DNA of 44,736 nucleotides from the IMG/VR virus record IMGVR_UViG_3300022221_000013, positions 1-44,736 of that record; one strand, 5' to 3'. The position numbers were made by a program, and so were the translations under genes. Below are positions 16,646 to 23,552 of this stretch, piece by piece (the stretch's first letter is position 1; the number at the start of each line of letters is the position of its first letter). Source of the DNA: a virus. The notes under the pieces were generated by a model. It was not told the origin of the DNA, searched no databases, and was given only the letters and a program-made list of their open reading frames with translations.

Positions 16646-17073
16646 TGGAACTTAGAAAAGCAGAAATAAATCAAGGTAAAATATGTCCCTATTGTGGCAG
16701 CAAAACAGAGTATATTGACTCAATTCAAGTATATAGAAAGAGTTACGGTATGATGTTTATGTGCTTTCCTTGTGATGCTTACGTAGGAACACACAATGAA
16801 ACAGGCGAAGCGCTTGGACGGTTAGCAAATGCTGAATTAAGGGAATGGAAAAAGAGAGCACATGCATATTTTGACCCAATTGCTAAAACAAAATTAATCA
16901 ATGAAATATATCCAATATACATAAGTGGTGTCAGCAATAGACAAAAAGCATATCAATGGTTATCGGGAAAAATGGATTTAAAAAAAGAATATTGCCATGT
17001 TGGCATGTTCGACATTGACCAATGTAAACAGGTAATTGAAATTTGTAAACCTTATTTATTAATTCAAACATAA
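16645..17073 (+). CDS. DUF3268-like zinc-finger protein
   Basis: A 142-residue protein. ICPYCGSKTEYIDS (Cys pair near residue 14), MFMCFPCDAYVGTHNETGEALGRLANAELREWKKRAHAYFDP and CHVGMFDIDQCKQVIEI closely follow the DUF3268 'zinc-finger-containing domain' pattern known from phages and Bacteroidota genomes. The function of the family is unknown. The start MELRKAE again resembles the MKDLRK starts of the two previous genes. Confidence 0.7.
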   Translation: MELRKAEINQGKICPYCGSKTEYIDSIQVYRKSYGMMFMCFPCDAYVGTHNETGEALGRLANAELREWKKRAHAYFDPIAKTKLINEIYPIYISGVSNRQKAYQWLSGKMDLKKEYCHVGMFDIDQCKQVIEICKPYLLIQT

Positions 17074-17077
17074 AGAT

Positions 17078-17578
17078 GTGAACGACATTGTAATTAAAGG
17101 AACCCCCCCCGCCAAATCAAACTCATATCAGATCATAAAATTGAGGGATAAGACGAGCGGACAATTAAAGTGCAGCATTGCGAAGAGTGGGCAGGTTAAG
17201 AATTACGAAAAAGCCTTTTATTTTCAGTTACCCCGGGATGTTAGAGGACGAAACATAAAATCAAACTTTGGCCTGATTGCGGACGTTAGTTTTGAGCGCA
17301 GTAGCAGCGATTTAGATAACGCGTTTAAAATCATTTTAGATAGCCTACAAGCAAGCCGGGTAATTTATAATGATAATCTATGCGAATACATTTTGGCTCG
17401 AAAGAGGACGGCCAAAAATGGCAAAGTTTCAATATCCATAATATCACCTGCATTGTTTGAGAAGCTTTTTGAAATGATAGACATGGCGAAGAGAACAGAC
17501 CTAAGCCCCGAGTTTGAAAAGGAGACGGCACTTGAATTATACAATCAAATAAAACGAATTTATGAAACTACACGTTAA
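17078..17578 (+). CDS. rusA: RusA-like Holliday junction resolvase
   Basis: A 166-residue protein. SSDLDNAFKIILDSLQASRVIYNDN (res. 76-100) carries the RusA signature D-x-D-N-x2-K-x3-D and a later Asp (Asp78, Asp80, Lys84, Asp88, Asp99). RusA homodimers resolve Holliday junctions made by recombination. The only start in frame near the 5' end is GTG at 17078. An 8-C run sits in codons 9-12, close enough to the start that a slip would abolish the protein. The next gene overlaps by 17 bases. Confidence 0.8.
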   Translation: MNDIVIKGTPPAKSNSYQIIKLRDKTSGQLKCSIAKSGQVKNYEKAFYFQLPRDVRGRNIKSNFGLIADVSFERSSSDLDNAFKIILDSLQASRVIYNDNLCEYILARKRTAKNGKVSISIISPALFEKLFEMIDMAKRTDLSPEFEKETALELYNQIKRIYETTR

Positions 17579-17897
17579 AATATCAGAAAATGCAGCGGCA
17601 ATTTACCGTAATGAATGTGAGAAGTTAAACCGGGTAGTCGATCCGGTTATAAGGAATTATTTAACAGACGCGGCGGATATGTGGGCGGTGTTGGAGGTGT
17701 CGGAATGTAAGGAGAATAGCGCGGCGGTAAAAACGCAGGAAACAGTACTACATTTGCCGCTTTCAGTTTTAAGCGACATGGCGGTACATGAGGGAAATAT
17801 TAATGATGGATTGAAGGAAATGAACCATGGCAAAGGATGTCACGGGACAGGTTATCGATTGTTAATAGTTAATCAGAAACGGGCGACATATTTATGA
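17562..17897 (+). CDS. Hypothetical protein
   Basis: A 111-residue protein that I do not recognise. It contains many alanines in the middle and a C-terminal KGCHGTGYRLLIVNQ segment. It is coupled to both RusA and the HNH-like gene by overlaps. Function unknown. Confidence 0.5.
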   Translation: MKLHVKISENAAAIYRNECEKLNRVVDPVIRNYLTDAADMWAVLEVSECKENSAAVKTQETVLHLPLSVLSDMAVHEGNINDGLKEMNHGKGCHGTGYRLLIVNQKRATYL

Positions 17898-18256
17898 TAT
17901 ATTACAGAACATCGAGCGGTGAAATGATTACGGAGGCGACTATTAAAAAGCGATATTCGCGGGCGCTTGCCGATAAGCATGGAGGGCGGACACATTTTGT
18001 ATGTGAGGGGTGCGGGGAAAAGGCACACCATAACGATCACACGATTGCCCGGGCGCGGTGTAAGATTATCGGAAAGGCTGAACTGATATATGATCCTGAT
18101 AATTTTGTGAATAGTTGTGCGGAATGCCACGCGAACTGGGAGAACTTCAAAACGGGCAAATATTTAGACGCAAACAATGTCACGGAACGCATGATGTTTT
18201 TAAAGATGAATGACCCGGAGGGCTATAATATTAGAATAACTTTGACTGAATCATGA
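17894..18256 (+). CDS. HNH-like endonuclease
   Basis: A 120-residue protein. CEGCG (res. 36-40), HHNDHTIAR (about 45-53), then FVNSCAECHANWE follows the HNH layout: a CxxC knuckle, a first His before the second Cys pair, a central Asn, and a final CxxCH. Such small phage HNH proteins often act as nicking partners of terminase, but this one lies away from terL, next to the resolvase. It overlaps the following gene by 4 bases. Confidence 0.65.
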   Translation: MIYYRTSSGEMITEATIKKRYSRALADKHGGRTHFVCEGCGEKAHHNDHTIARARCKIIGKAELIYDPDNFVNSCAECHANWENFKTGKYLDANNVTERMMFLKMNDPEGYNIRITLTES

Positions 18257-18837
18257 AAAAGAAAATCATTGTTTTAATGGTGGCTAAAAACTTTCTGGTA
18301 GGGCACAGGCGGGAAGGAGAACCCACAAACTTTAAGGAATCCATTTTAAAGGGAATCAAAAAACATACGATTCGCGGGATTAGTACAAAGTGGGACAAGG
18401 CAAGGGAAGATTTAGAAGCAGGCCGGGCGGTGTTAAGTATCAGGCAATGGACGGGAAAGCCATACAGGAGCCCACAGGTAGAAATAGCGCGGAGTGAACA
18501 CGCGACCATTCAAGAGCGATTTATACTGGATTCCGAATGTGATGTATACGCCAAAAACGATGGCCTGATGTTGGACGACTTTAATAGTTGGTTTAAAGGT
18601 TCGCGGAATGAACACGGACACATAGGCCGGGTAAATGTCATATACTTCAATATAGACAGGCGGACGAAGGAGCAGCGAAGGCGGTACCACCTGCACAATA
18701 TGATCCGATACAAGTACCGGGTAAATGCCCGGCAAAAGGAGGTAAGATTAATGAGGACAGTAAAGCCGAATGATAAGGACGTGAAAGTATTGCGGGAGTT
18801 GATAAAAAAAGGATATAATGTGCAATATTCAATTTAA
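18253..18837 (+). CDS. ASCH/PUA-like phage protein
   Basis: A 194-residue protein. IVLMVAKNF...GEPTNFKESILKGIKKHTIRG...LEAGRAVLSIRQWTGKPYRSPQ resembles a recurring phage protein with a short ASCH/PUA-type barrel, where an HTIRG segment and a later RQW segment line the cavity. ASCH domains are thought to bind RNA or modified nucleotides. The C-terminal ~60 residues are very basic. The assignment is by pattern memory and should be treated as tentative. Confidence 0.45.
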   Translation: MKKKIIVLMVAKNFLVGHRREGEPTNFKESILKGIKKHTIRGISTKWDKAREDLEAGRAVLSIRQWTGKPYRSPQVEIARSEHATIQERFILDSECDVYAKNDGLMLDDFNSWFKGSRNEHGHIGRVNVIYFNIDRRTKEQRRRYHLHNMIRYKYRVNARQKEVRLMRTVKPNDKDVKVLRELIKKGYNVQYSI

Positions 18838-18842
18838 TAATA

Positions 18843-18850
18843 TATATTTG
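18843..18850 (+). promoter_or_regulatory. TATATTTG promoter element before a leader terminator
   Basis: A perfect TAnnTTTG -7 element lies immediately after the previous gene. An (AC)6 run and the terminator at 18876 follow, so transcription started here would give a roughly 55-nt RNA unless it reads through to the gene at 18944. Confidence 0.5.
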
Positions 18851-18875
18851 TACCCTACACACACACACTGTGACA

Positions 18876-18911
18876 GGGGGGGGCGAGCTAAAACTTAACC
18901 CCCTTTTTTTT
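18876..18911 (+). terminator. G8/C5 terminator or attenuator
   Basis: A run of eight G and a run of five C (18899-18903) can pair around a 15-base loop and are followed by eight T. It terminates the upstream operon and also lies inside the leader of the gene at 18944, so it may act as an attenuator. Confidence 0.6.
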
Positions 18912-18943
18912 ACTCAAAATCATAGATCAAATAATAAATAATC

Positions 18944-19168
18944 ATGGAGATATTATTAAAGAATGGCCGCAAGGTTTTGACAGATAAAATTCATATTTCA
19001 CAAGTTAGAGCCGGGGACACCATTTTTCATGATGGGCACGATAGAATGGTATGCGGGTCGAACATCACAGGAGGGAGTGGCGATTTTATGGGTTTTGGGG
19101 TTTTTGGGGATTGTTACAAATTGGGTTATAAGCCCGTCACGCGGATAATTAAATATTTATCATGGTAA
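18944..19168 (+). CDS. Small conserved-looking beta-rich protein
   Basis: A 74-residue protein. ISQVRAGDTIFHDGHDRMVCGSNI...GFGVFGDCYKLGYKPVTRI is compact and beta-rich and looks like a small phage protein family of unknown role. It has its own leader with a promoter and an attenuator-like terminator, and starts after an AATAATC AT-rich stretch. Confidence 0.55.
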   Translation: MEILLKNGRKVLTDKIHISQVRAGDTIFHDGHDRMVCGSNITGGSGDFMGFGVFGDCYKLGYKPVTRIIKYLSW

Positions 19169-19211
19169 TGAGGGAAATAAAAAAAAAGGCAATAAAAAAT
19201 AATTCATAGAT

Positions 19212-20120
19212 ATGGGACGCATAAAATTTAGAGACGCAAAACTAAGCAAGGCCAATATTTATAGGCTGGAACAAATCAATGGTATAATTCAGGAATACCA
19301 AGCGGGCGGTTATACCATGACATTGAGGCAATTATATTATCAGTTGGTGAGCCGGGATGTAATACCGAATAGTGACAAAGAATATTCCAAGTTATCAAAT
19401 GTATTAAAAGAGGGACGCATGGCGGGAATTGTAGATTGGGGAGCGATTGAGGACAGATTACGGGTTCCATATACCCCGGCAAGTTTTGACAGCCCGCAGG
19501 ATATTGTAAATGCCGCAATAAATCAATACAAAACAGATAAGCAGGAAGGACAGCCGATTTATACCGAGGTTTGGGTTGAAAAGGATGCACTTAGCGGAGT
19601 GTTAAAGCGGGTCACGAGCAAATATCATGTTCCTATCATGGTTAATCGTGGATATTCGAGCGTAACGGCGATGTATGACGCGTTTATGCGATTTGTGAAT
19701 GAAGGAGCTTACAAAAATAGAGGTGTAAATATATTGTACCTTGGAGATTTTGACCCATCCGGCCTTGATATGATCCGGGATATATCAACGAGGTTAAGGG
19801 AGTTTCAGGAGGGCTATAATGACGGTGATTTGGTTGCGAATATGCATGTTTATGTAGAATCAATTGCGCTGACAAAGGAACAGATAGACCTGTATAACCC
19901 ACCGCCCAATCCGGCTAAAATAACTGATCCGAGGGCAGCGGGTTTTATAAAAAGACACGGCCACACTAGCTGGGAGGTTGACGCATTAAAACCGGAAGTC
20001 CTTAACGATTTATTAACCGAGGCAATTGAGGACAAAATGAATATGGGGGTTTATGAACAAATGATCGAAAAGGAGGAAGAGGATAAAAAGAAGTTGAACA
20101 CATTGAAAAACGCATTATGA
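19212..20120 (+). CDS. TopoVI-A/Spo11-like Toprim protein
   Basis: A 302-residue protein. TLRQLYYQLVSRDVI (res. 37-51) resembles the winged-helix segment with the catalytic tyrosine in topoisomerase VI A subunits and Spo11. EVWVEKDALSG (about 119-129, Glu123) and YLGDFDPSG (176-184, Asp179 and Asp181) form the Toprim metal-binding triad, with GYSSVTAMYDAF between them. Family members cut DNA through a tyrosyl intermediate and need a GHKL partner, whereas the phage homologues are uncharacterised. It overlaps the PolX-like gene by 4 bases and begins after ATTCATAGAT. Confidence 0.7.
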   Translation: MGRIKFRDAKLSKANIYRLEQINGIIQEYQAGGYTMTLRQLYYQLVSRDVIPNSDKEYSKLSNVLKEGRMAGIVDWGAIEDRLRVPYTPASFDSPQDIVNAAINQYKTDKQEGQPIYTEVWVEKDALSGVLKRVTSKYHVPIMVNRGYSSVTAMYDAFMRFVNEGAYKNRGVNILYLGDFDPSGLDMIRDISTRLREFQEGYNDGDLVANMHVYVESIALTKEQIDLYNPPPNPAKITDPRAAGFIKRHGHTSWEVDALKPEVLNDLLTEAIEDKMNMGVYEQMIEKEEEDKKKLNTLKNAL

Positions 20121-20605
20121 AGATAAAATCAGCTTTAAGAATTGCGGAAAGAGTAAGGGCGGAACTTGAACCGCATTGTGAACGAATAGAGATAGCCGGA
20201 AGCATTCGCAGGGGCAAAGCGGACGTGAAGGACATTGAACTTGTTTGCATTACAAAGCCCTATGATGTGGGTTTATTTGAATCAGGAATTGCAACGGTTG
20301 TAAACAGGTGGCCAAAAGTAAGGGGGGAACTTCCATGCAAGTATACACAGCGAGTATTACCGGAGGGCATTAACCTAGACTTGTTTTTTGCGGTTCCCGG
20401 TAATTGGGGACTTATCTTTGCAATCCGTACAGGGTCGGCGGATTTCTCACATAAGGTATTGGCTACCGGGTGGGTGAAGAGGGGATATAAAAGCAATGAG
20501 GGGTGGTTACATAAAAATGGCAAAGATATAGCAGTTCCCGAGGAACGAGACCTTTTCAGGATAATAGGAATTGATTATATAGAGCCAAAGAACAGGGGGC
20601 AATAA
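20117..20605 (+). CDS. DNA polymerase beta/PolX-like nucleotidyltransferase
   Basis: A 162-residue protein. GSIRRGKADVKDIELV (res. 28-43) is the PolX palm signature, with metal ligands Asp39 and Glu41, and INLDLFF supplies a third Asp (about 88). IFAIRTGSADFSHKVL and PEERDLFRIIGIDYIEP match the thumb end of PolX. The 8-kDa lyase and fingers domains are missing, so this is a minimal catalytic unit. It probably acts in DNA repair or end processing together with the adjacent Toprim protein. Confidence 0.75.
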   Translation: MKIKSALRIAERVRAELEPHCERIEIAGSIRRGKADVKDIELVCITKPYDVGLFESGIATVVNRWPKVRGELPCKYTQRVLPEGINLDLFFAVPGNWGLIFAIRTGSADFSHKVLATGWVKRGYKSNEGWLHKNGKDIAVPEERDLFRIIGIDYIEPKNRGQ

Positions 20606-20811
20606 TCCCGCATGGCCATGGCAACAACGGCGAAAATGAAGATCGGGGAACCGCCTTTATGGTTATAAGGCAAAAACAGAAAACAGGTCAGAACGGCCTT
20701 AAAATAGCCCACGCGGGGACAGGTTAAAACACCAAGAAATAAAAGATAAAGTAAAATTATTGCATAATATGAACAGCCGAACTATCTTGCATGGAAACGC
20801 AGGGACGCGGC
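20606..20811 (+). other. Non-coding spacer with a repeated GGTCAGAACGGCC site
   Basis: No convincing gene lies here. Tiny ORFs include an 18-codon one beginning near 20611 and a 20-codon one at 20768. GGTCAGAACGGCC (20686-20698) recurs with one change before terL at 23498. CAGGGACG (20800-20807) lies 4 bases before the start codon at 20812. Confidence 0.4.
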
Positions 20812-21108
20812 ATGAAACGAATTTTAGTTAAGAACAGCATAGTAGAGGTAACGAAGGAATTAGGCGATAATTTCAAAGAAAACGGCGGACATATAATCAT
20901 ATCAGCCACGCCAAAAGACGGGGGGAAAACATCGATCCGGTTAGGCATACAAAACGAAGAATTTCTGAATAATGCAATTAGTGAGGTAAGCGATAGGGAT
21001 TACCCGCCATTTCATACGTTGAATTTTTTAACAGATGCGATAAATTTGTTATCAAAAATGCGCAGGGAAATAAGGATTAAAAATATTGAATCAGCACAAA
21101 GCAATTAA
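20812..21108 (+). CDS. Small hypothetical protein
   Basis: A 98-residue protein from the ATG at 20812; the ATG at 20791 would add seven residues. It contains VEVTKELGDNFKENGGHIIISATPKDGG, resembling a small alpha/beta fold, but no family is recognised. It starts shortly before the ParB-like gene. Confidence 0.5.
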   Translation: MKRILVKNSIVEVTKELGDNFKENGGHIIISATPKDGGKTSIRLGIQNEEFLNNAISEVSDRDYPPFHTLNFLTDAINLLSKMRREIRIKNIESAQSN

Positions 21109-21109
21109 A

Positions 21110-21694
21110 ATGGAAGTTGTCGAAATCACGAAATTAAAGGAGAACCCGGAAAACCCCCGGCTGATCAGTAAGCAGAGTTTGAAAAAATTAATGCGATCAA
21201 TTCAGGAATTCCCGGAAATGTTAAATTTACGACCTATCGTTGTGGATGATGATTATATGGTACTCGGGGGAAACATGAGGTTACAGGCCTGCCGGAACCT
21301 CGGCCTGTCAGATATTCCAATAATTAAGGCAAGCCAATTGACGGAAGAGCAAAAAACAGAATTCATAATTAAGGATAATTTGAACTATGGCGATTGGGAT
21401 AATGATGCGCTTGCAAAGGAGTGGGAACTTGGTAAACTTGAAGATTGGGGACTGACGATAAAAATAAATGACAAAAAGGTTGAGGGTGATATTAAATTCA
21501 GCGTTGAGCTTGACATGTCCAGCAATTACGTTGTTTTGAAATTCGACAAATCAATAGACTTTATCCACATACAAACCTTATTAGGGCTAGAGGCCACGTA
21601 TAGTAAGCGACAAAACGGAAAACCATGGGCAAAGGGTATTGGACGAGTTGTTAATGGTATCGAGGCATTAAAAAAGTTGAGAAATGAAGATTAA
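21110..21694 (+). CDS. ParB-like nuclease-domain protein
   Basis: A 194-residue protein. EITKLKENPENPRLI, SIQEFPEMLNLRPIVVDDDYMVLGGNMRLQACRNLGLSDIPIIKA and FIIKDNLNYGDWDNDAL are typical of the ParB/Srx N-terminal domain found in phage DNA-modification and terminase neighbourhoods. The conserved GGNMR motif is likely the nucleotide-binding segment. I prefer the ATG at 21110 to that at 21086. It overlaps the glycosyltransferase gene by 11 bases. Confidence 0.75.
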   Translation: MEVVEITKLKENPENPRLISKQSLKKLMRSIQEFPEMLNLRPIVVDDDYMVLGGNMRLQACRNLGLSDIPIIKASQLTEEQKTEFIIKDNLNYGDWDNDALAKEWELGKLEDWGLTIKINDKKVEGDIKFSVELDMSSNYVVLKFDKSIDFIHIQTLLGLEATYSKRQNGKPWAKGIGRVVNGIEALKKLRNED

Positions 21695-22424
21695 ATACTT
21701 TGCACCGTCATACAAACGACCTGAAAAGTCGAGCACACAGAAAATGTACCCGGAGGTAACGTTGGTAGTGTCCGAAGACGAGGCGGAAGAGTATAAGAAA
21801 AACGGAAATGTTGTGATAACGTGCCCAAACGAAATACAGGGGAACCTTTGCCGGGTGCGTAATTGGATCATTGACGAACACATAAAGGATTATGATTGTA
21901 TTGTGTTAATGGATGATGACAATAGCGGCGTATTCAGGTGGGAAAATCAGGAGTTTATAAAATTAAGGGGTGAAGAGTTTTACGAGGAGGTTGAAAAGTG
22001 CACAATATTATGCAAGGATTATGGCTATTATTTTTGGGGCATGAATTGCATGCCGGATAAGGGCGCATACATGGAGCATACACCCTTTGGAACCACGCGG
22101 TATATTGGCGGCCCATTTCAGTGCATCATGAACGGTAATGAACTCCGGTATGATGAAACGCTACCATTAAAAGAAGATTATGACTATACGTTGCAAAACC
22201 TCTTAAAATACGGAGGCGCACTAAGGTTCAACTATTTATCATATCGTAATAAACAATCCATGCAGCCCGGCGGATGTTCAGCGCAAAGGAACACAGACAG
22301 GGAGCGTGAACAATTCGACCTGTTACAGAAAAAATGGGGGTCTGACATCATTCAGGTTGATAGCAAAAGTAAAAAGGACTTCGATTATAACCCGATCATG
22401 AAAACACCACTAAGGGGCGTGTAA
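21684..22424 (+). CDS. TET-associated-type glycosyltransferase (TAGT-like)
   Basis: A 246-residue protein. It opens with FAPSYKRPEKSSTQKMYPEV, contains CRVRNWIIDEHIKDYDCIVLMDDDNSG (a DxD-like sugar-nucleotide site) and has GGPFQCIMNGNELRYDETLPLKEDYDYTLQNLLKYGGALRF. This matches the TET/JBP-associated glycosyltransferase pattern, which decorates hypermodified pyrimidines in phage DNA. No base hydroxylase or hydroxymethylase partner is recognisable in the window. It follows the ParB-like gene directly, a common pairing. Confidence 0.65.
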   Translation: MKIKYFAPSYKRPEKSSTQKMYPEVTLVVSEDEAEEYKKNGNVVITCPNEIQGNLCRVRNWIIDEHIKDYDCIVLMDDDNSGVFRWENQEFIKLRGEEFYEEVEKCTILCKDYGYYFWGMNCMPDKGAYMEHTPFGTTRYIGGPFQCIMNGNELRYDETLPLKEDYDYTLQNLLKYGGALRFNYLSYRNKQSMQPGGCSAQRNTDREREQFDLLQKKWGSDIIQVDSKSKKDFDYNPIMKTPLRGV

Positions 22425-22931
22425 ATGGCTGGCGGGTACGGAAAAATATCACCTAAAGATGGAAAGCAGTTCGATGAAGGGAACAAGATTGCTGAAAAGT
22501 GGACAGAGGAAAAAGCAATGGCGCTGGGAAATGCTTTAGTGATGTGGTTGCGGGATGATCCAAAGAATATATTTTATGATGAATATTTAGTAATTGAGCA
22601 GGGATTATACCCAGCGGTGACGAGTTATTTGGCCAAAAAATATTCGTCGTTTTTTAATCTTATGGAATTGGCAAAGAAAATACAGGAAATAAAGCTGATT
22701 AAGTGGGGTACAGCGAAACAGTTAAGCTCGGCAATGACGAAGTTTATACTGATCAATAATCACGGGTATAAAAGCACAGGCGCGGATATTGATATACATA
22801 CCAATCATCAGGGTGTACAGATTTATATACCGCACAATCCGGCTGATTCTATGAAGGCATTTGAAGAGGCAAATATATTGACCGAGGAAGACATAAAATT
22901 GATTGATAAAAAAAAGGAAATTGAGCAATGA
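22425..22931 (+). CDS. terS: Candidate small terminase subunit
   Basis: A 168-residue protein. The helical N-terminal half (KWTEEKAMALGNALVMWL, IFYDEYLVIEQGLYPAVTSYLAKKYSSFFNLMELAKKIQEIKLIKWG) looks like a DNA-recognition domain of the type used by small terminase subunits of Bacteroidota phages. The C-terminus carries an acidic helix. It lies before the SSB and the large terminase, the usual neighbourhood. It could also be an unrelated DNA-binding protein. Confidence 0.5.
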   Translation: MAGGYGKISPKDGKQFDEGNKIAEKWTEEKAMALGNALVMWLRDDPKNIFYDEYLVIEQGLYPAVTSYLAKKYSSFFNLMELAKKIQEIKLIKWGTAKQLSSAMTKFILINNHGYKSTGADIDIHTNHQGVQIYIPHNPADSMKAFEEANILTEEDIKLIDKKKEIEQ

Positions 22932-23071
22932 AAGACACACTAATGATTGGGGCGCATATAGGCGGGGATTTACGCAAATTAATTGAAGAGGAAAAAGCGG
23001 TAAGTAAAAAAACCTATTCACAGATAATACGAACGGCATTATTCGAGTACTTTAAAAACAAAAACAAATGA
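22928..23071 (+). CDS. Small ribbon-helix-helix-like protein
   Basis: A 47-residue protein. The end (KKTYSQIIRTALFEYFKNK) looks like the second half of a CopG/Arc-type ribbon-helix-helix domain, preceded by LRKLIEEEKAV. It is coupled to its neighbours by TGA/ATG overlaps on both sides, and its start (ATG at 22928) is just before the preceding stop. It may be an autoregulatory repressor of this operon. Confidence 0.5.
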   Translation: MKDTLMIGAHIGGDLRKLIEEEKAVSKKTYSQIIRTALFEYFKNKNK

Positions 23072-23475
23072 GTGGAGTAAATAAAGCGATATTAGTAGGA
23101 CGGCTGGGTGCTGATCCTGAATTTAAAACATTGGAAAGCGGTGTGGCGGTTGCGAGTATTAGTTTAGCGACATCGGAAGTCTATAAGGATAAGGACACAA
23201 AGGAGCGCAAGGAGCAAACCGAGTGGCACCGGGTGACGTTATGGCGCGGCCTCGCTGATATTGCGAACCAGTACCTTAAAAAGGGAGATATGGTGTATAT
23301 TGAGGGGAAGTTACGTACACGCAAATACGGCGAAGAGGGGAATGTTAAATATTCTACGGAGATAGTGTGCGACAATATGACCATGTTAAGTGGTAGCGGT
23401 GGCGGTAATAAAGTTACAGACACTATCACGGAAGAGGACGCACCCCCGGAAAAGTCTGACAAATTACCATTCTAA
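23068..23475 (+). CDS. ssb: Single-stranded DNA-binding protein
   Basis: A 135-residue SSB. MSGVNKAILVGRLGADPEFKTLESGVAVASISLATSE, TEWHRVTLWRGLADIANQYLKKGDMVYIEGKLRTRKY and the acidic C-terminus ending DKLPF are the classic OB-fold SSB pattern. It protects single-stranded DNA in replication and recruits host proteins through the acidic tip. It overlaps the preceding small gene by 4 bases. Confidence 0.95.
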   Translation: MSGVNKAILVGRLGADPEFKTLESGVAVASISLATSEVYKDKDTKERKEQTEWHRVTLWRGLADIANQYLKKGDMVYIEGKLRTRKYGEEGNVKYSTEIVCDNMTMLSGSGGGNKVTDTITEEDAPPEKSDKLPF

Positions 23476-23497
23476 AAGAGTAAAATTATACGCGGTC

Positions 23498-23510
23498 GGT
23501 CAAAACGGCC
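23498..23510 (+). repeat. GGTCAAAACGGCC site upstream of terL
   Basis: Thirteen bases identical except one to GGTCAGAACGGCC at 20686. Each can form GGTC/GGCC with a 5-base loop. Both lie in the few spacers of the operon, here 43 bases before the terL start. Candidate operator or packaging-related site. Confidence 0.4.
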
Positions 23511-23552
23511 AAAATCAGGATAGTTGATTATAAATGCGAGGGGAAAAGTACA

